Shown in pieces: positions 35,501-46,069 of a stretch of 64,000 bases of DNA (positions are counted from its first letter, which is position 1; the number at the start of each line of letters is the position of its first letter). The stretch is from NCBI GenBank assembly GCA_019722365.1, contig JADFUC010001733.1, positions 1 to 64,000 of the forward strand. Reading direction: 5' to 3'. The notes under the pieces are model-generated. The model did not search any database. It saw nothing but the letters and a program-made list of their open reading frames with translations, and was not told the DNA's origin. A program made the translations under genes and the position numbers. The stretch comes from Lithospermum erythrorhizon. Taxonomy: Eukaryota; Streptophyta; Magnoliopsida; Boraginales; Boraginaceae.

Positions 35501-38500
35501 TAGTATACACAAGTATGTATGATAAATATGTATAATCAAAAAAGTATTATGTATAATCAAAAATATTGTTAATATACAATGAAAAATATTTAAAGTATTA
35601 ATATATTTATAGCAATTTACTAAAAATATTTTAATTTGTTATTCAAACCAATATTATGTATATAAATTAGGATGACAAATTTTGTTAATTTGATCATTAA
35701 AAAATTAATCTAGACAATCTTTCTCTAATAATAATTTATTAATTTTGACTATTGAAAAATCTCTTAGACATGAAGGTAATAAATATATAGTAATCATAAG
35801 TTATCAATTTTGTTGGTGGAGTTTTAAATAATTGTGACTATTGAAAAAAAAAATTGAACGATCTTTTAGAGAACAGCGACATATTTGCCATTTAAATTTT
35901 AATTTTGGTAGTTGAGTTTTTAAATAATTTTAAAATTATTAGAAAAGTAACGACATTCGAGAGATGGAGGTGTTATACGATCTTGTAGTGCTTTAGTCTT
36001 AATTCTTTAATTTAATCGAGTTGAGTTTTAAATAATTTTGTGGAATAAAATTGAGCGATGCTTAGAGATAGATGTGAAAATTAATTATTTATAAATTTTA
36101 AATTTTTGTATTTATTAAATAAGTTTCTTTGGTCAGCATGCATGTTATATATATTATACCAATTTATACGAAGTGAATTATTTACTCTGCTGGCATTAGG
36201 AATATATTTTATAGTCAACCTAGTTTTCTCACAGAGAGGTTGTCTTTAGCGTTACAGTAACAAAACTATTGTAGATTTGAGGATAAGATATGAAGTTATA
36301 TTTGAGTTATATCGTAACGAGGTGTAATGGTTGAAATCGATGTGTCTTTCTATTTTAATTTGAAATAATAATAACATATTATTTTATTATTATAAGAAAA
36401 ATACATATTAATTGATCTGCCTTAGCATAGTAGAAAGAACTCTTACACTATAGTTTATTAATTAATAAAAAACTTCTGAAAAAAAATGAGAAATAATATG
36501 TTAATATAAAATAATGGAAATAGAAATTCTCAATTCCTTTAATAATTCAAAAATAATTTAAAATCAGGACGTTGGTGAACTCTCAAATACTTTTGTAATA
36601 TAATATTTGTAAAAATATATTGAGATATAATATTTTTAATATTTTATTAGCGTGATAATTTGATACAAGTCAAAGTTGTATAAGTCAATCAAGACAATAA
36701 CATTTATAAATCTTGACCTTTAGAAATAGTTAGATGATATTTTCAGTTTCGATGATTTCATAGTTTTAATAAAATGATACTCTTTACAATTAGTAAAATT
36801 TTACTTATTAGATAGTTTGTTTGTCTATTACAATTTTTTATTATACTTTTCAAATTATTAATAAAGAAATCATGTGTAACTAAAGCCCATCGCGTCAGCC
36901 AAATCGCGTTTCAAACTATCTTTAAGTTATTATTATTAGATTTATTTTACTATAATAATTTATACATATTTCATCTTGTATACTTTTTATAAAAACTATT
37001 AATAGGTACTACATAAAGCTAGTGATAGGTTTGTTCGTTTTATTAAAATTAAATAATATAGATAGTATCAATTATTACATATAAAGTTTTAATATTATAT
37101 TATGCTATATAAGTGAGAAAACTCTTTTGTTTTAAATTTTATATTTCAAACAATGATGTGGATACTCAGTTAGTAATACACATACAAGTTAGATTTATAT
37201 TACAAGTTTTACATTATTGAATTTTAAACTTAGATATCACATTAATACATTGTTTTAACTTGTTTTACTCGTATATTAAATATTAGAGAGAAATATATGA
37301 AGATAAGTAAATTGAAAATAATAAGGAAAACTCTCAAATCAAAATGCCAGGCGTAAGCAATACATTGATACTCCGGATACTCATGAAACCAATAAAGGAA
37401 TTCACATTTAGAGAATGTAATTGAGAAGACTAATAGTTTGACAAATATAAGAATTGAGAAACTTAAACTACATTTATCTTTGAGTGAGTTCATAATTAAT
37501 TCTGAATGAAATAGAACAATGATATAATTTCATATTATTTTCTTTTGTTATTAAATAATAGTTGATTTAAACTGATAAAATTATTAGAATACTAATATTC
37601 ATTAGGTTGAGACAAATTATTAATTTGAAAATAGTATGAGTGAATAACTATATATAATAAAAAAAATAGAATGGTACAGTAAGAAAAAAGATATGTCGAC
37701 CAACAAAAAATAAAAAATAATAAACAATAAGAACCGAAAATAGAGTAAATTAATATTGATAAACCATGAAAAATGTAAGCTACTCTACCATCTGCACTAG
37801 CAATCTTGTTGTGTTATTTTCTATAATATGTATCACAGGGCATTCAAATTAGGGGTGGCTAGGGCCACCAGGATTCCAATGTTGATAAAAATGATGATGC
37901 ATTGAAGATATTAACTTTAATTAATAAATAAAAAGATAAAAAATAGAGAAATTTGGACAATTTAAGTATGACAATTGAATTTTTAGATAATAATGTTTAA
38001 AATATATAAAATATATTTTTTGGGATTTCCATTTAGTTTTAGAAATTTTGCGGCGAAGATCTTCTCATCGCTTTATAATATTATGCATTCGTGTGTTGGG
38101 CGTATTCATTATAGCGCACATGATCTACATAATACGTGAAATCTGATCACTATAGATCTTGCTGAAAGTGAAGGCATGAAGAGGAGGCGATGTTTTACGA
38201 GGAAATTGTTACTCTTTAAAATGTATAAAAGTATATTTATTCGATAATTTTGTTTTCTACTACAATTTTATATTCTTTTTATAATTATAATAAATCGCGT
38301 GTAATAAAGTTATCCAATTTTATGTTACATTTTATAATTATAACAATGAAATCACATGTAACAAAACACGTCCTTTCTTACTAGTTTAAAAATATGATTC
38401 AGTTTATTTTGAATTATCAACATTAATGGATTTTTTAACCTTAATTAACTAAACAGATATTAGTGATCAAAAACCTTGCCCATCAAACTATAATCTCCAT

Positions 38501-39023
38501 AATCGATAACGAATTAACGACTAATATTTATTACCGGAACTCGAGAAGTATCTCTGTCGTAAACCGCTTCATTTGGCAACGAAGACTGCAAATAAAAGGA
38601 AAACAAAGGTGGTAAAAATCGAGAAGAAATGAGTATATTACTCCCTCCATTTTTTTATTTTTTTTAGTCATTTGCACATAAATTAAGGAAAATAAAAAGT
38701 AATCAAAAATTAAATTGAAATTGCAGAATGATAATCAATTGAAACTATATTATTAATTGGTTGATAATTTAAAGATAAAAAATAATCAAAAATTAAATTA
38801 TAATTTATTATGTTAAAATGATAACTATTTTGAAATAAAAATTTGGGCTAAAACGACAAGTAAAAAAAAGAAAGAAAGAATTATTATGCATAATGGGAAA
38901 AAGAGAGGAAAATATGAGAAAAGGAACCATATGATAAAGGGAACCAGCGTTGAAGATGCGTTTATTTGGTTTGTGGAAGGCGGATGAAAACCTCCGAAGA
39001 ACCATTGCCATTGCCATTGCCAT
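30781..39023 (-). CDS. SHM1-like: Mitochondrial serine hydroxymethyltransferase (15 exons, middle exons damaged)
   Basis: The enzyme interconverts glycine plus 5,10-methylene-tetrahydrofolate and serine plus tetrahydrofolate with pyridoxal phosphate. The leaf mitochondrial form works with glycine decarboxylase in photorespiration. Exons on the minus strand: 1 39023-38928, 2 38585-38535, 3 34286-34200, 4 about 34115-33994, 5 33826-33758, 6 33568-33442, 7 about 33174-33084, 8 33012-about 32944, 9 32843-32664, 10 32526-32422, 11 32201-32136, 12 31997-31920, 13 31498-31387, 14 31314-31204, 15 30926-30781. Exon 1 encodes a presequence rich in Arg, Ser and Ala ([16 protein letters not shown]). The cofactor lysine motif [13 protein letters not shown] is in exon 9. 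The protein ends [11 protein letters not shown]. Exons 4-9 have frame errors, so as written no full protein is made. It could be a recent pseudogene or a sequence-error victim. Confidence 0.9.
32664..34115 (-). pseudogene. SHM1-like: Hydroxymethyltransferase exons 4-9, frame-disrupted
   Basis: Recognisable pieces: [20 protein letters not shown] (4), an altered exon 5 still ending in AAATGGGGAG before GT, exon 6 with [20 protein letters not shown] text after an inserted base group, exon 7 [20 protein letters not shown], exon 8 with about 20 bases missing in the VAGASAYARLYD region, and exon 9 [12 protein letters not shown] then a jump to [20 protein letters not shown]. Exon 9 has lost roughly 18-20 bases where MAHISGLVAAG is expected, next to the aspartate that contacts the cofactor ring nitrogen. 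Splice acceptors and donors are mostly kept (exon 8 donor lacks one G). Confidence 0.85.
34200..34286 (-). CDS. SHM1-like: Hydroxymethyltransferase exon 3, intact
   Basis: It encodes [20 protein letters not shown] then EHEKARQWK, 87 bases, phase 0, with AG before and GT after. This is the start of the mature enzyme fold, conserved in all plant mitochondrial forms. Confidence 0.92.
34287..38534 (-). other. Intron 2 of the hydroxymethyltransferase gene, 4.2 kb
   Basis: Very AT-rich, non-coding. MITE-like remains may lie at about 34,525-34,700 (TCCTCCGTCC and AAAATAGTTGACATTTCATA) and 34,950-35,220. The rest (35,220-38,500) has no recognisable domain, no LTR pair and no long ORF; the largest (37242-37493, minus) is low complexity. 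It is far longer than the other introns, which are roughly 70-420 bases. Confidence 0.6.
38535..39023 (-). CDS. SHM1-like: Hydroxymethyltransferase exons 1-2 with presequence
   Basis: Exon 1 (39023-38928, 32 codons) starts at the first of three MA repeats, [16 protein letters not shown], and ends GSLYHM before GT. Exon 2 (38585-38535, 17 codons) encodes [17 protein letters not shown] between AG and GT. Known plant mitochondrial enzymes start with MAMAMALRR-like text followed by SSLP.EA, so the start codon and order are well supported. Arg, Ser and hydrophobic residues fit a mitochondrial targeting peptide. Intron 1 (38586-38927) contains a MITE. Confidence 0.9.
38641..38880. mobile_element. 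MITE in intron 1, CTCCCTCC family
   Basis: TA then CTCCCTCCATTTTTTTATTTTTTTT begins at 38641; the right end near 38,880 (ACAAGTAAAAAAAAGAAAGAAAG) is a degenerate complement of the left end. The interior resembles 29841-30078. The copy fills most of intron 1 of the hydroxymethyltransferase gene. Confidence 0.6.
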
Positions 39024-39635
39024 TATTACTCAGATTTCGCTAGTGTTTCTTACTATCTTCAACCAGCAACACACATTTTCTGGATTTGCCTTGATGCCTA
39101 TCTCTTTTGTTTCCTTCAGGAATATGACACCCAGCTTTTCAGATTGAGTTCATAAATGTTTTCTATTTCTGGCGATTATTATTACTATTAATTTTGGCTA
39201 AATCTTACTCTGTAACGTTTGAAATAATCGCTTTTGAGCATTTCAGTAAATGGCCCCGAGGCAAATTTTTTGTGTCAAACTTTTGAAGAAAAAAATTAAT
39301 GCACAACTTTCTCTTTTAATAGATAAGCACAAAATCAAAATAGGAAATTATATATTAAACTTTATATATCGTTTTAAAATGTAATAACAGAAAGAATTAG
39401 AAAAATACTTTTACTTCCAGTGACTCTTTTTAAAATCTCTCATCCAATTAAAATCGTTTAAATGGCGCTCACAGTCTGGAATTATGCAAAAATCTGTGAA
39501 TTTAAAAATCTAATACCATGCTTGTGGCCTTTCTTTCGCCATTTTATCACTGCGCTGCCAGCACGCTACCTCGCGCTCCTTCCTGCCCATAAATGCAAAT
39601 GCCGTGCTTACTTCATGAGTACAGCATAAAATTTC
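39024..39635 (-). promoter_or_regulatory. Upstream region of the hydroxymethyltransferase gene
   Basis: This sequence holds the 5' untranslated region and promoter on the minus strand. No single TATA box or transcription start stands out. An AT-rich section lies at 39,280-39,430 and a more GC-rich one at 39,540-39,610. No other gene is seen. Confidence 0.4.
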
Positions 39636-39769
39636 ACCACCCCAATTTGAAACCTACCCGCTACTTCTCTAAATCGCGATTTTGGGGGAAGTAAGAAGTG
39701 TAATTTGGGAGGCAGGCTAGCCGAGGGGAGAGGCAGTGGAGTAGCGGGATAATAGAGAATTGGGGTGGT
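39636..39769. mobile_element. 134-bp element with 29-bp terminal inverted repeats
   Basis: The left end ACCACCCCAATT...CCCGCTAC (39636-39664) is matched by the complement of the right end at 39741-39769 (same outer 12 and inner 8 bases, with 9 differing bases between). The 76-base middle has no ORF. No clear target-site duplication was found, so the superfamily is unassigned. It sits about 610 bp upstream of the hydroxymethyltransferase ATG. Confidence 0.6.
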
Positions 39770-40345
39770 ATAGGGAAAGAGATGAAGTGTGTTAATTTTT
39801 TAATAAATTGTTTGACGGTGGCGTGATATAGGTGCCATTTATCACGAAAGAAGGACTAGCCGTCTTTAGAAATTAAAAGAAATGGTCGAAGGGTGACATT
39901 CAAACCTGGTGAATGTCCGATTTTTAATAATCAATTTTAATTAATTCCCTACGAGAAATTCATTAGCGCCGTCTTTCGTATATTACCACACTTGTTATAG
40001 GGATGCAAGAATCTAAGATACTAAATTACGTAAAAGTCTGAGAGAAAAGTAAATAAGTAAATTTTAATGTGTATATAATAAATGCTTGAGCTTAAATTTA
40101 TTTATAATAGAACAATGACACAAATTTAGGTAGTTATGCTCTTAGATGAATAGAATAATTGTTATCTTTATAGTATACGCTTAAGCAGTATATAACTCAG
40201 ATGAGCCTTGTCTGATTTGAAGCGAGCCGATGTCGGGACCCGGTGGGACATTTCTGAGTTAGGTGAGTCACGAGAATCTGGGACTGCGGAACGAGTTGAG
40301 TCGAGGACATTGTTGAAGTGGTTTCTGACCCCAAGCCTTGAGTTC
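39770..40345. other. Spacer, no gene recognised
   Basis: An imperfect inverted pair occurs here: ACGAAAGAAGGACTAGCCGTCTTT (about 39,843-39,866) and GCCGTCTTTCGT (about 39,968-39,979). A GC-richer segment at 40,200-40,345 borders the Tekay LTR. The short minus ORF at 40,168-40,359 has no similarity I recognise. Confidence 0.4.
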
Positions 40346-42735
40346 ACGAAATAATCCATTTATTATAAACGATTGTTTTTTAATATGCTTTTAGTTCTTG
40401 AGTTGAGTGTTTGGCGGTTAAAGTTACAAAATTTGAATCCAGAATAATAATAATATGGTTTGGGCGATAATATATATATATTTTGAGAATAGAAATTTAA
40501 TTTGACACGTGTTCGAGTTATGTTGTTAAGCAGAGAGAAGCGAAATTGGCCTGACGAGACCTAAATACTTAAATGTTCACGCCACTTGGCTAACTCACCG
40601 TCACTTGCTCGCGTTTCAAATGCATGTCAGCAAAAATCCTATCTTTTTTTTTTTTTTAACATGGTAGAAATTCCCATGCCCCCAGGCACTTGATTTTTTT
40701 TTTCTCTCTTTCTGGTGGAAACTTGTTGAATCAACCTCAATCTTGTTCACTTAAATCTGGGTCGTGAGTATGAGTTTTAATCTTCGAATCTTTTTTTTGA
40801 GGTATAGTTATTTGTTGTTAGTTTGACTTTTTGTGTTGACTTTTAGATCTTGACTTATTATGGGATAGAAATGTTATCTAAGTTTTAGTTTAGAGGGGAT
40901 TTGAGGTGACTTTGGTGATTATTAGGGGTTAGAAAGTGGGTGTATGTTGAGGGTTGACTTTGTTGATTTTTAAGTTAACTTTGATTGCTTAGTAGGAGGG
41001 TTAGAGGACTTTGATATAGTTATTTTGGGAATAGAAGTATTGGTTTGGATATGGATTGGTAGAGATTGGGTTGAAAGTTTAGGGGAAAGTTAGTATAGTG
41101 TTTGAATTGGAGGTTGGCATTGTGGATTTAATTAGTTGGCGATTGATTGTTGGATTGGTTGGAATGTGATTAAAGTGTTATTGTTAGGGGTAAACAAGTG
41201 ATATTGGGTATCGGAGTTCTGAGTTGATAAATGTAGTTACGTTGAATTTTAGAAGTGTATCATAAAAACAGGGATAGGATGATAACTAAGGGTATGTGAA
41301 ATTTGAATTGTGAGGCGTGGTATAATACTCGAGGCGTTTATATAGATGTTGAGAGTTTATTCTGAGGAATGTGTTATAATGTATAATTTCTTTGAATAGG
41401 AGTTGAGCTTGGGACACGAGGACTACAGTTATCATTCTCTTGCTTTTGGGTAGGTGAGTCTGAGTCACCGCGATAGAACCACTTCATATATATTTGTGGT
41501 TTATATATTTTGCATGTATTTGTCATGGTTATTTTGACATGTGTATTGAGTGATTATGGTCGTAATGAGATAGTTTGTGATTATGATTCATATTATGAGA
41601 TAGTTGTGATTATGATTCGTATTATGAGGTAGTTGTGATTGTGATTCGTATTATGAGATAGTTGTGATGATGATTCATATGATGCTGAGATAGTTGATAT
41701 TATGATTCGTATTTATAAGATTTGTGGTGTTATTGGTTATACCGCGTGTCTTTGTGTGTTTGTGTGTTGTGTGTGTAATTTGTCCCATTTTGATTGTTTT
41801 TATATATATATATATTTTTTGGGCGGTGGCCCAAGCGGGAAGTTTGGTGTGGTATGCATGGTGGTTAGCCAGTTCGGGAGGTTTGTGATATGCATATTGA
41901 GGGGTAGCCTCGATTACGGAGGATGGTAATAAATCGGATTGGAGGTGGATTATAAGTATGTGTATTATTTGTGGAGGTGGATTCCTCGTTTAGCAGTTGA
42001 CTGAGTGTGGATTCACTATTTGTGGAGGGTGAATTCACCGATTATTCTCTTGTTGTGGAGGTGGATTCGTTTGTTTTACTTTGTGTGTTGAGGCAGGTTC
42101 CCGCTTAATAAATATCGTTGTTGATGGTTATAAACCTACGTATAGTATTATGTGATATCGTATGAGGCTACATGTGATTTGTGAATGAGTTATTACGTGT
42201 AGCTTAGTTAATGTATATACATATGTTATATATATAAGCATGATTATATGTGATTGGGTAAAATACGGCAATTATTTGTATTATTTCTGACTTTCAAATT
42301 TGACTCCTTTTCTCATGGGCGTTTATGCTAGGCGCCAATGCTTGATCGTTGAGGTGGTTGAGGATGCATGTTGTAGAGGCTGCGTGAAGATCGCCCAGGT
42401 AAGGCGGTGGTGGCGTATGAAGTCCTGTCGGTCGTTCCCACACTTTTGTTGTCGGCTTGTATGTTTTGTGTTGTATTTGATAGAGATGCAGTTTGTCATA
42501 CTTTCCACATGTTGTATTTTTGGATTTCTTGTATTTGGGTTGTGTTAGAGATTGGTTGTGATACATTTGTCTTGTTTTTTTATTTGATGTGTTCTTGGAA
42601 CGCGATGGAAGTAGAGAGTTTTGTCTTTGTTAATGTCGGTAGTCGTATTTGTTATTGTATCCGTGGTTAAGGTGACTCACGGTGTACATATTTGTTAATG
42701 ATTTTACTTATAGGCTTGGGGTGGGTGTAGTTACA
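40346..42735 (+). repeat. Tekay 5' LTR
   Basis: It pairs with 47354-49735; the match becomes strong from CGATTGTTTTTT (40370 against 47380) and ends at GGCTTGGGGTGGGT (about 42,714-42,727 against 49,716-49,729). The first 24 bases are diverged from the partner (GAAATAATCC against GAAATAACCC), so the exact start is uncertain. It contains a minisatellite at 41,575-41,730. ORFs inside it are not genes. Confidence 0.85.
41575..41730 (+). repeat. 29-base minisatellite within the Tekay 5' LTR
   Basis: Five or so tandem units of TGATTATGATTCATATTATG followed by AGATAGTTG, with single-base changes and one shortened last unit. The equivalent array in the 3' LTR is at about 48,490-48,670 with a different number of complete units. 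Confidence 0.75.
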
Positions 42736-42739
42736 ATTT

Positions 42740-42757
42740 TGGTATCGAGCCTAGGTT
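42740..42757 (+). promoter_or_regulatory. Tekay primer-binding site
   Basis: TGGTATCGAGCCTAGGTT lies five bases after the LTR end. It is close to the TGGTATCAGAGCC sequence that pairs with initiator methionine tRNA in plant retroelements. Confidence 0.8.
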
Positions 42758-42890
42758 CGAGGAATTAACATGGTGTCTTGTGTGGTTATGTCTGGGTTGA
42801 TGGTTGTTGTTAGAGAGTGAATTCGATGTGTGGGGTTTCTTTGCGAGGTGCGATATTTCCTTCTTTTTGTTATTTAAGTAGGCGTTGGAG

Positions 42891-43750
42891 ATGCCACCAC
42901 GTAGGTCTGTTCGGTTGGGTCTTTTGCCGGAGGAGTGCGGCAGGGGAGTTGCGAGAGGTGCTAGAGGTGCCAGAGATGCAGGAAATGTGGATAGCGTTGT
43001 AGGCAGTGATGAGCCTAGCGCGTGGGACACTTGAGGATTACATGTTGGAGGATCGAGACCGTAGTACTGTCATTTGGTGGAGTTAGAGTAAGTTGTTTGT
43101 GCATTTGGGACCGCCAAAGTTCTGGGAATTCTATTGACACTTAGAAGTTCATTCGAGACTTGGAAATATTTGAGCCTATGGGAGTTCTTGGGAGTTGAGG
43201 ACCATACATCAAACTTCATACATGGGTGGGCCTTCGGGTGGTGGGAGAATGTCTGGCCGATCCGCTGATTGCGGGTAGGCGGACAGGTGTTGGGATCGGG
43301 TTAATTGGAATTATTTCGAGGGAGGCTTTTTATGCTTGGAGTGCGTATATACCATTTCAGAGAGAGAATTGATCCGGCTTAAGCAAGGGGAGTATATAAA
43401 TGACTACGGCGTTGATGCCCCAGGGTATGAATCTGCGGGGAAAGTCGAGAGGTTCGGGGGACGGAATGGCCAGAATCGCACAGGTAATCGCTAAAATTAT
43501 ACAACTTTCACGAACTAGTGAATGATGCACTTACGAGGTAGAGATGGTTAGGTGGCGTCAGGTTGGTGGGAGAAAAGAGGAGGAAGACATGACTTGGGGA
43601 TGGAGTGGCGGTCGAGTTACGGGTTCCAGGGGCGTCGTTAGTAGCGACATTCTGGTAAAGGTCGATTCGAGTGCCCACTAGCTAATTACAATTCGGCGCT
43701 CATTTTACGTGCCGAGGTCTTTGATCGGTCAGGAGATACCGGAGAGGTTA
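42891..43750 (+). pseudogene. Tekay gag remnant
   Basis: It starts MPPRRSVRLGLLPEECGRGV, the typical arginine-rich beginning of Tekay/Del gag, and continues with RG-rich text. LKQGEYINDYG near 43,375-43,410 corresponds to the ..LKQG.MSV.EY region. PRRFGGRNGQNRTG near 43,435-43,485 is the basic linker before the knuckle. No complete CCHC box is seen. Frameshifts separate the pieces. Confidence 0.68.
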
Positions 43751-44099
43751 TTAGGGGAGGGCTGAGTAACAATGGGTGTTTTAAGTTGTGAGTAAGCAGG
43801 GTCTTGGGGCTGAATAGGGTTGTGATGCATTATCGATGCTCGCCGGGAAGGGCATATTCTTTGTTGATTGTCAGGAGGCGGAATGTTGAGTGGGAGTCTT
43901 TAGCGCGTTTACTCCAGTCTGTTAGAAGGAGGAGGCTATCAAAGGAATGCGTGGAGGTCGATTGGTAGAAGCTTTGGGCGTGGGTGGAAATAGTCGAGGT
44001 AGTATTGTGGTGAGTTGGTGATGGGCCAGTGGGTAGGCGGATATTGGATTACCGGTGATTCCCCGGGGGTGGTAACGGGTACTTTAAATTCGTGGGTTG

Positions 44100-44420
44100 G
44101 AAGCTTAAAAGTTTTGTTTGATTAGAGACTCTCGTTCGCCGTATACATGGGGAATTTTCCCATTCATAACTCAGAGAGTGCGCTATACGGCAATTAACTC
44201 GGTTGAAAAGTATGTTAAGATTGATGAGGTGCTGAAATTTATCCATAATTTGAAATCAATGTTTGGAGATGATTTACTACCTTTGAGATGGATGATTTCG
44301 TCTTGTGCAGGGAATGGATTATTTGGGAGGCATCGTGCGGTGATAGATTGTCGTCTTAAGAAGATTGAAATATCTAGTCTGAGTAAATCTGAATCTTCTT
44401 CCCCTAGGTGATAGAAAATT
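44100..44420 (+). pseudogene. Tekay protease end
   Basis: Near 44,310-44,370 the text NGLFGRHRAVIDCRLKKIEI matches the MDWL..HRA.IDC..K.I.F stretch that closes the aspartic protease of Tekay/Del elements (the expected MDWL reads as NGLF after a shift). The catalytic DTG is not readable upstream. Confidence 0.6.
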
Positions 44421-44689
44421 CTTTCCTCTTGTCTCATTTTACGCCTTGGTTTGCCCGTAAGATGTTGAGAGGTGGATGTATTGGTTATCTTTGCCCGTAT
44501 TGTCGTAGGTAAGGAAGATCGTCAGCGGGGAGGTGCGTGTCGTGAGAGGTATGTTGATGTGTTTCACGAGGTTCAGGGACTTCATACAATGAGAGGTGGT
44601 TTTCCATAGAATTAATTCTGGTACTACTGCGGTTATATGGCACATATAGAATAATAAAACAACGAGTTGAAGGAGTTAGCCTTGATTCT

Positions 44690-45140
44690 GCGGGAATTGT
44701 TGGATAAAGGATTCATTGACCAATGTCTTCACCTTGAGGTGCTCCGGTGTTATTTTTTCGAGAAGAAGGATGGATGCGAGGGTTGTGTATGATTATGACG
44801 GTTGAACAAAGTAACAATTAAGAATGGTATCATTTCTAAGATTGACTTGAAAGAGGTCAGTGCATGGATTGAGATTAAGGAGGATAAGTGATGACATTTA
44901 GAAACGAAGATATATAGACTTTTCTGAGTTTTTGGTGATACCGTTGGTTGGCCAATTGCGGCGTTGTGGACGCACAGATTCGGGTATTCGCTCTTACTTA
45001 GATAAATTTGTGATGGTGTTCATTGGCGACATTTTGATATATTACGGTAGGGGAGAGCATGAAGAAGCAGCAGAAATTGTCTTAGAGACTTTGAGGAGAA
45101 ATAGATTGTACAAAATTTTCCAAGTGAATTTTGGTTAGGA
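44690..45140 (+). pseudogene. Tekay reverse transcriptase with altered active site
   Basis: It begins with GAPVLFF and KKDG text (about 44,740-44,775), then RQLNKVTIKN-like text (about 44,795-44,825), FLVIP (about 44,930) and YLDKFVMVFIGDILIYYGRG (44,993-45,052), continuing EHEEAAEIVLETLRRNRLYK. In active members the catalytic box is FIDDIL. Here the first aspartate is glycine, which would kill polymerisation. The last 60 residues are in one open frame from 44,932. Confidence 0.85.
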
Positions 45141-45249
45141 AAGGTCTTGGGTTGCAGATTAAACCGTAGCGATTTCGGGAGAGGGTATAAGTGTTGATCC
45201 CAAAGTTGAGTTTGGTAGGGCGACCCACGAGTTCTTGAAATGCAGTTTT

Positions 45250-45830
45250 TAGATTAGGGATGCATAGGAGATTTACTCGATGCGCACAGTATTGCAGCCT
45301 TGGCCGGTTGACCGAAGGGGAGTTCCATTGTTGTTTTGGGTGAGGTTACACGAGCGGTGCTTGATGAGTTGAAAGAGAATTGACTACCGCGCGATGTGCC
45401 CATTCTGGGATGGAGTATAATAATTAATATGATTAATGTGAGAGTTGCGATGTGTGATAATCTGGCAATGGTAAGGTAGTAGTTTATGCATTCACGATGG
45501 CGAGAAATCATAGGAAAGAATTATCCGATGCACGATTTGGAACTAGTGATGTGTTTTAAGATTTGGAGCGTTATCAGCCTTGAATTGTGGCTGCCAAATT
45601 TTTCTTGATGCAAGGTTAAATACTCATGCAGAGATTTGAATTTGGCGGCGAAGGTGGATGCAAGGAGTTTATTAAGCGATTATGATGTTTCCGTTGGAGT
45701 ATCATCCCGGAAAGCGAATGTGGTAGGCGATGCATTAGATAAATAAGGGAAAGGTTAAGGAGCCATTAAATGAAATGAAACGGCGTTGTTAATTTTGGAG
45801 TGGGGAGTTGATGGCGGTTGTTGGTATGAA
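45250..45830 (+). pseudogene. Tekay RNase H remnant
   Basis: The clearest piece is EYHPGKANVVGDALDK near 45,695-45,745, the end of the gypsy RNase H domain, where the aspartate of ADALSR is expected (here GDALDK). Preceding text is scrambled across frames. It lies between reverse transcriptase and integrase. Confidence 0.7.
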
Positions 45831-46069
45831 ATAAGAGTTCAACCGGTTAACTGTGATCGAATACTCGAGCCTTAGATGAGAAATTGCAAAAGATAATTGG
45901 GGAAGTGAAAAGCGAGCCAGAGATCGGACTTGTGGTGAGAGATGATGGAGCCACTGATAAATGGTAGATTATTAGGTACTTTTCTCGAGGAGTTGAAAAA
46001 AGGAGATTTTAGACCAGAAGCTCCGCTTAATTCTATATAATATACATCCTGAAATGTATAGAACTTAAA

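Noticed and set aside
35972..35985. CTTGTAGTG as the right end of the CACTA element starting at 29493
   Set aside because: It lacks the preceding TT, no matching 3-bp duplication is present, and the interval would contain most of the host gene without CACTA internal sequence.
42731..43030. Minus-strand ORF of 99 residues overlapping the gag start
   Set aside because: It is the reverse of the Tekay leader and gag beginning (MPPRRSVR on the plus strand), and its text is low complexity with no domain.
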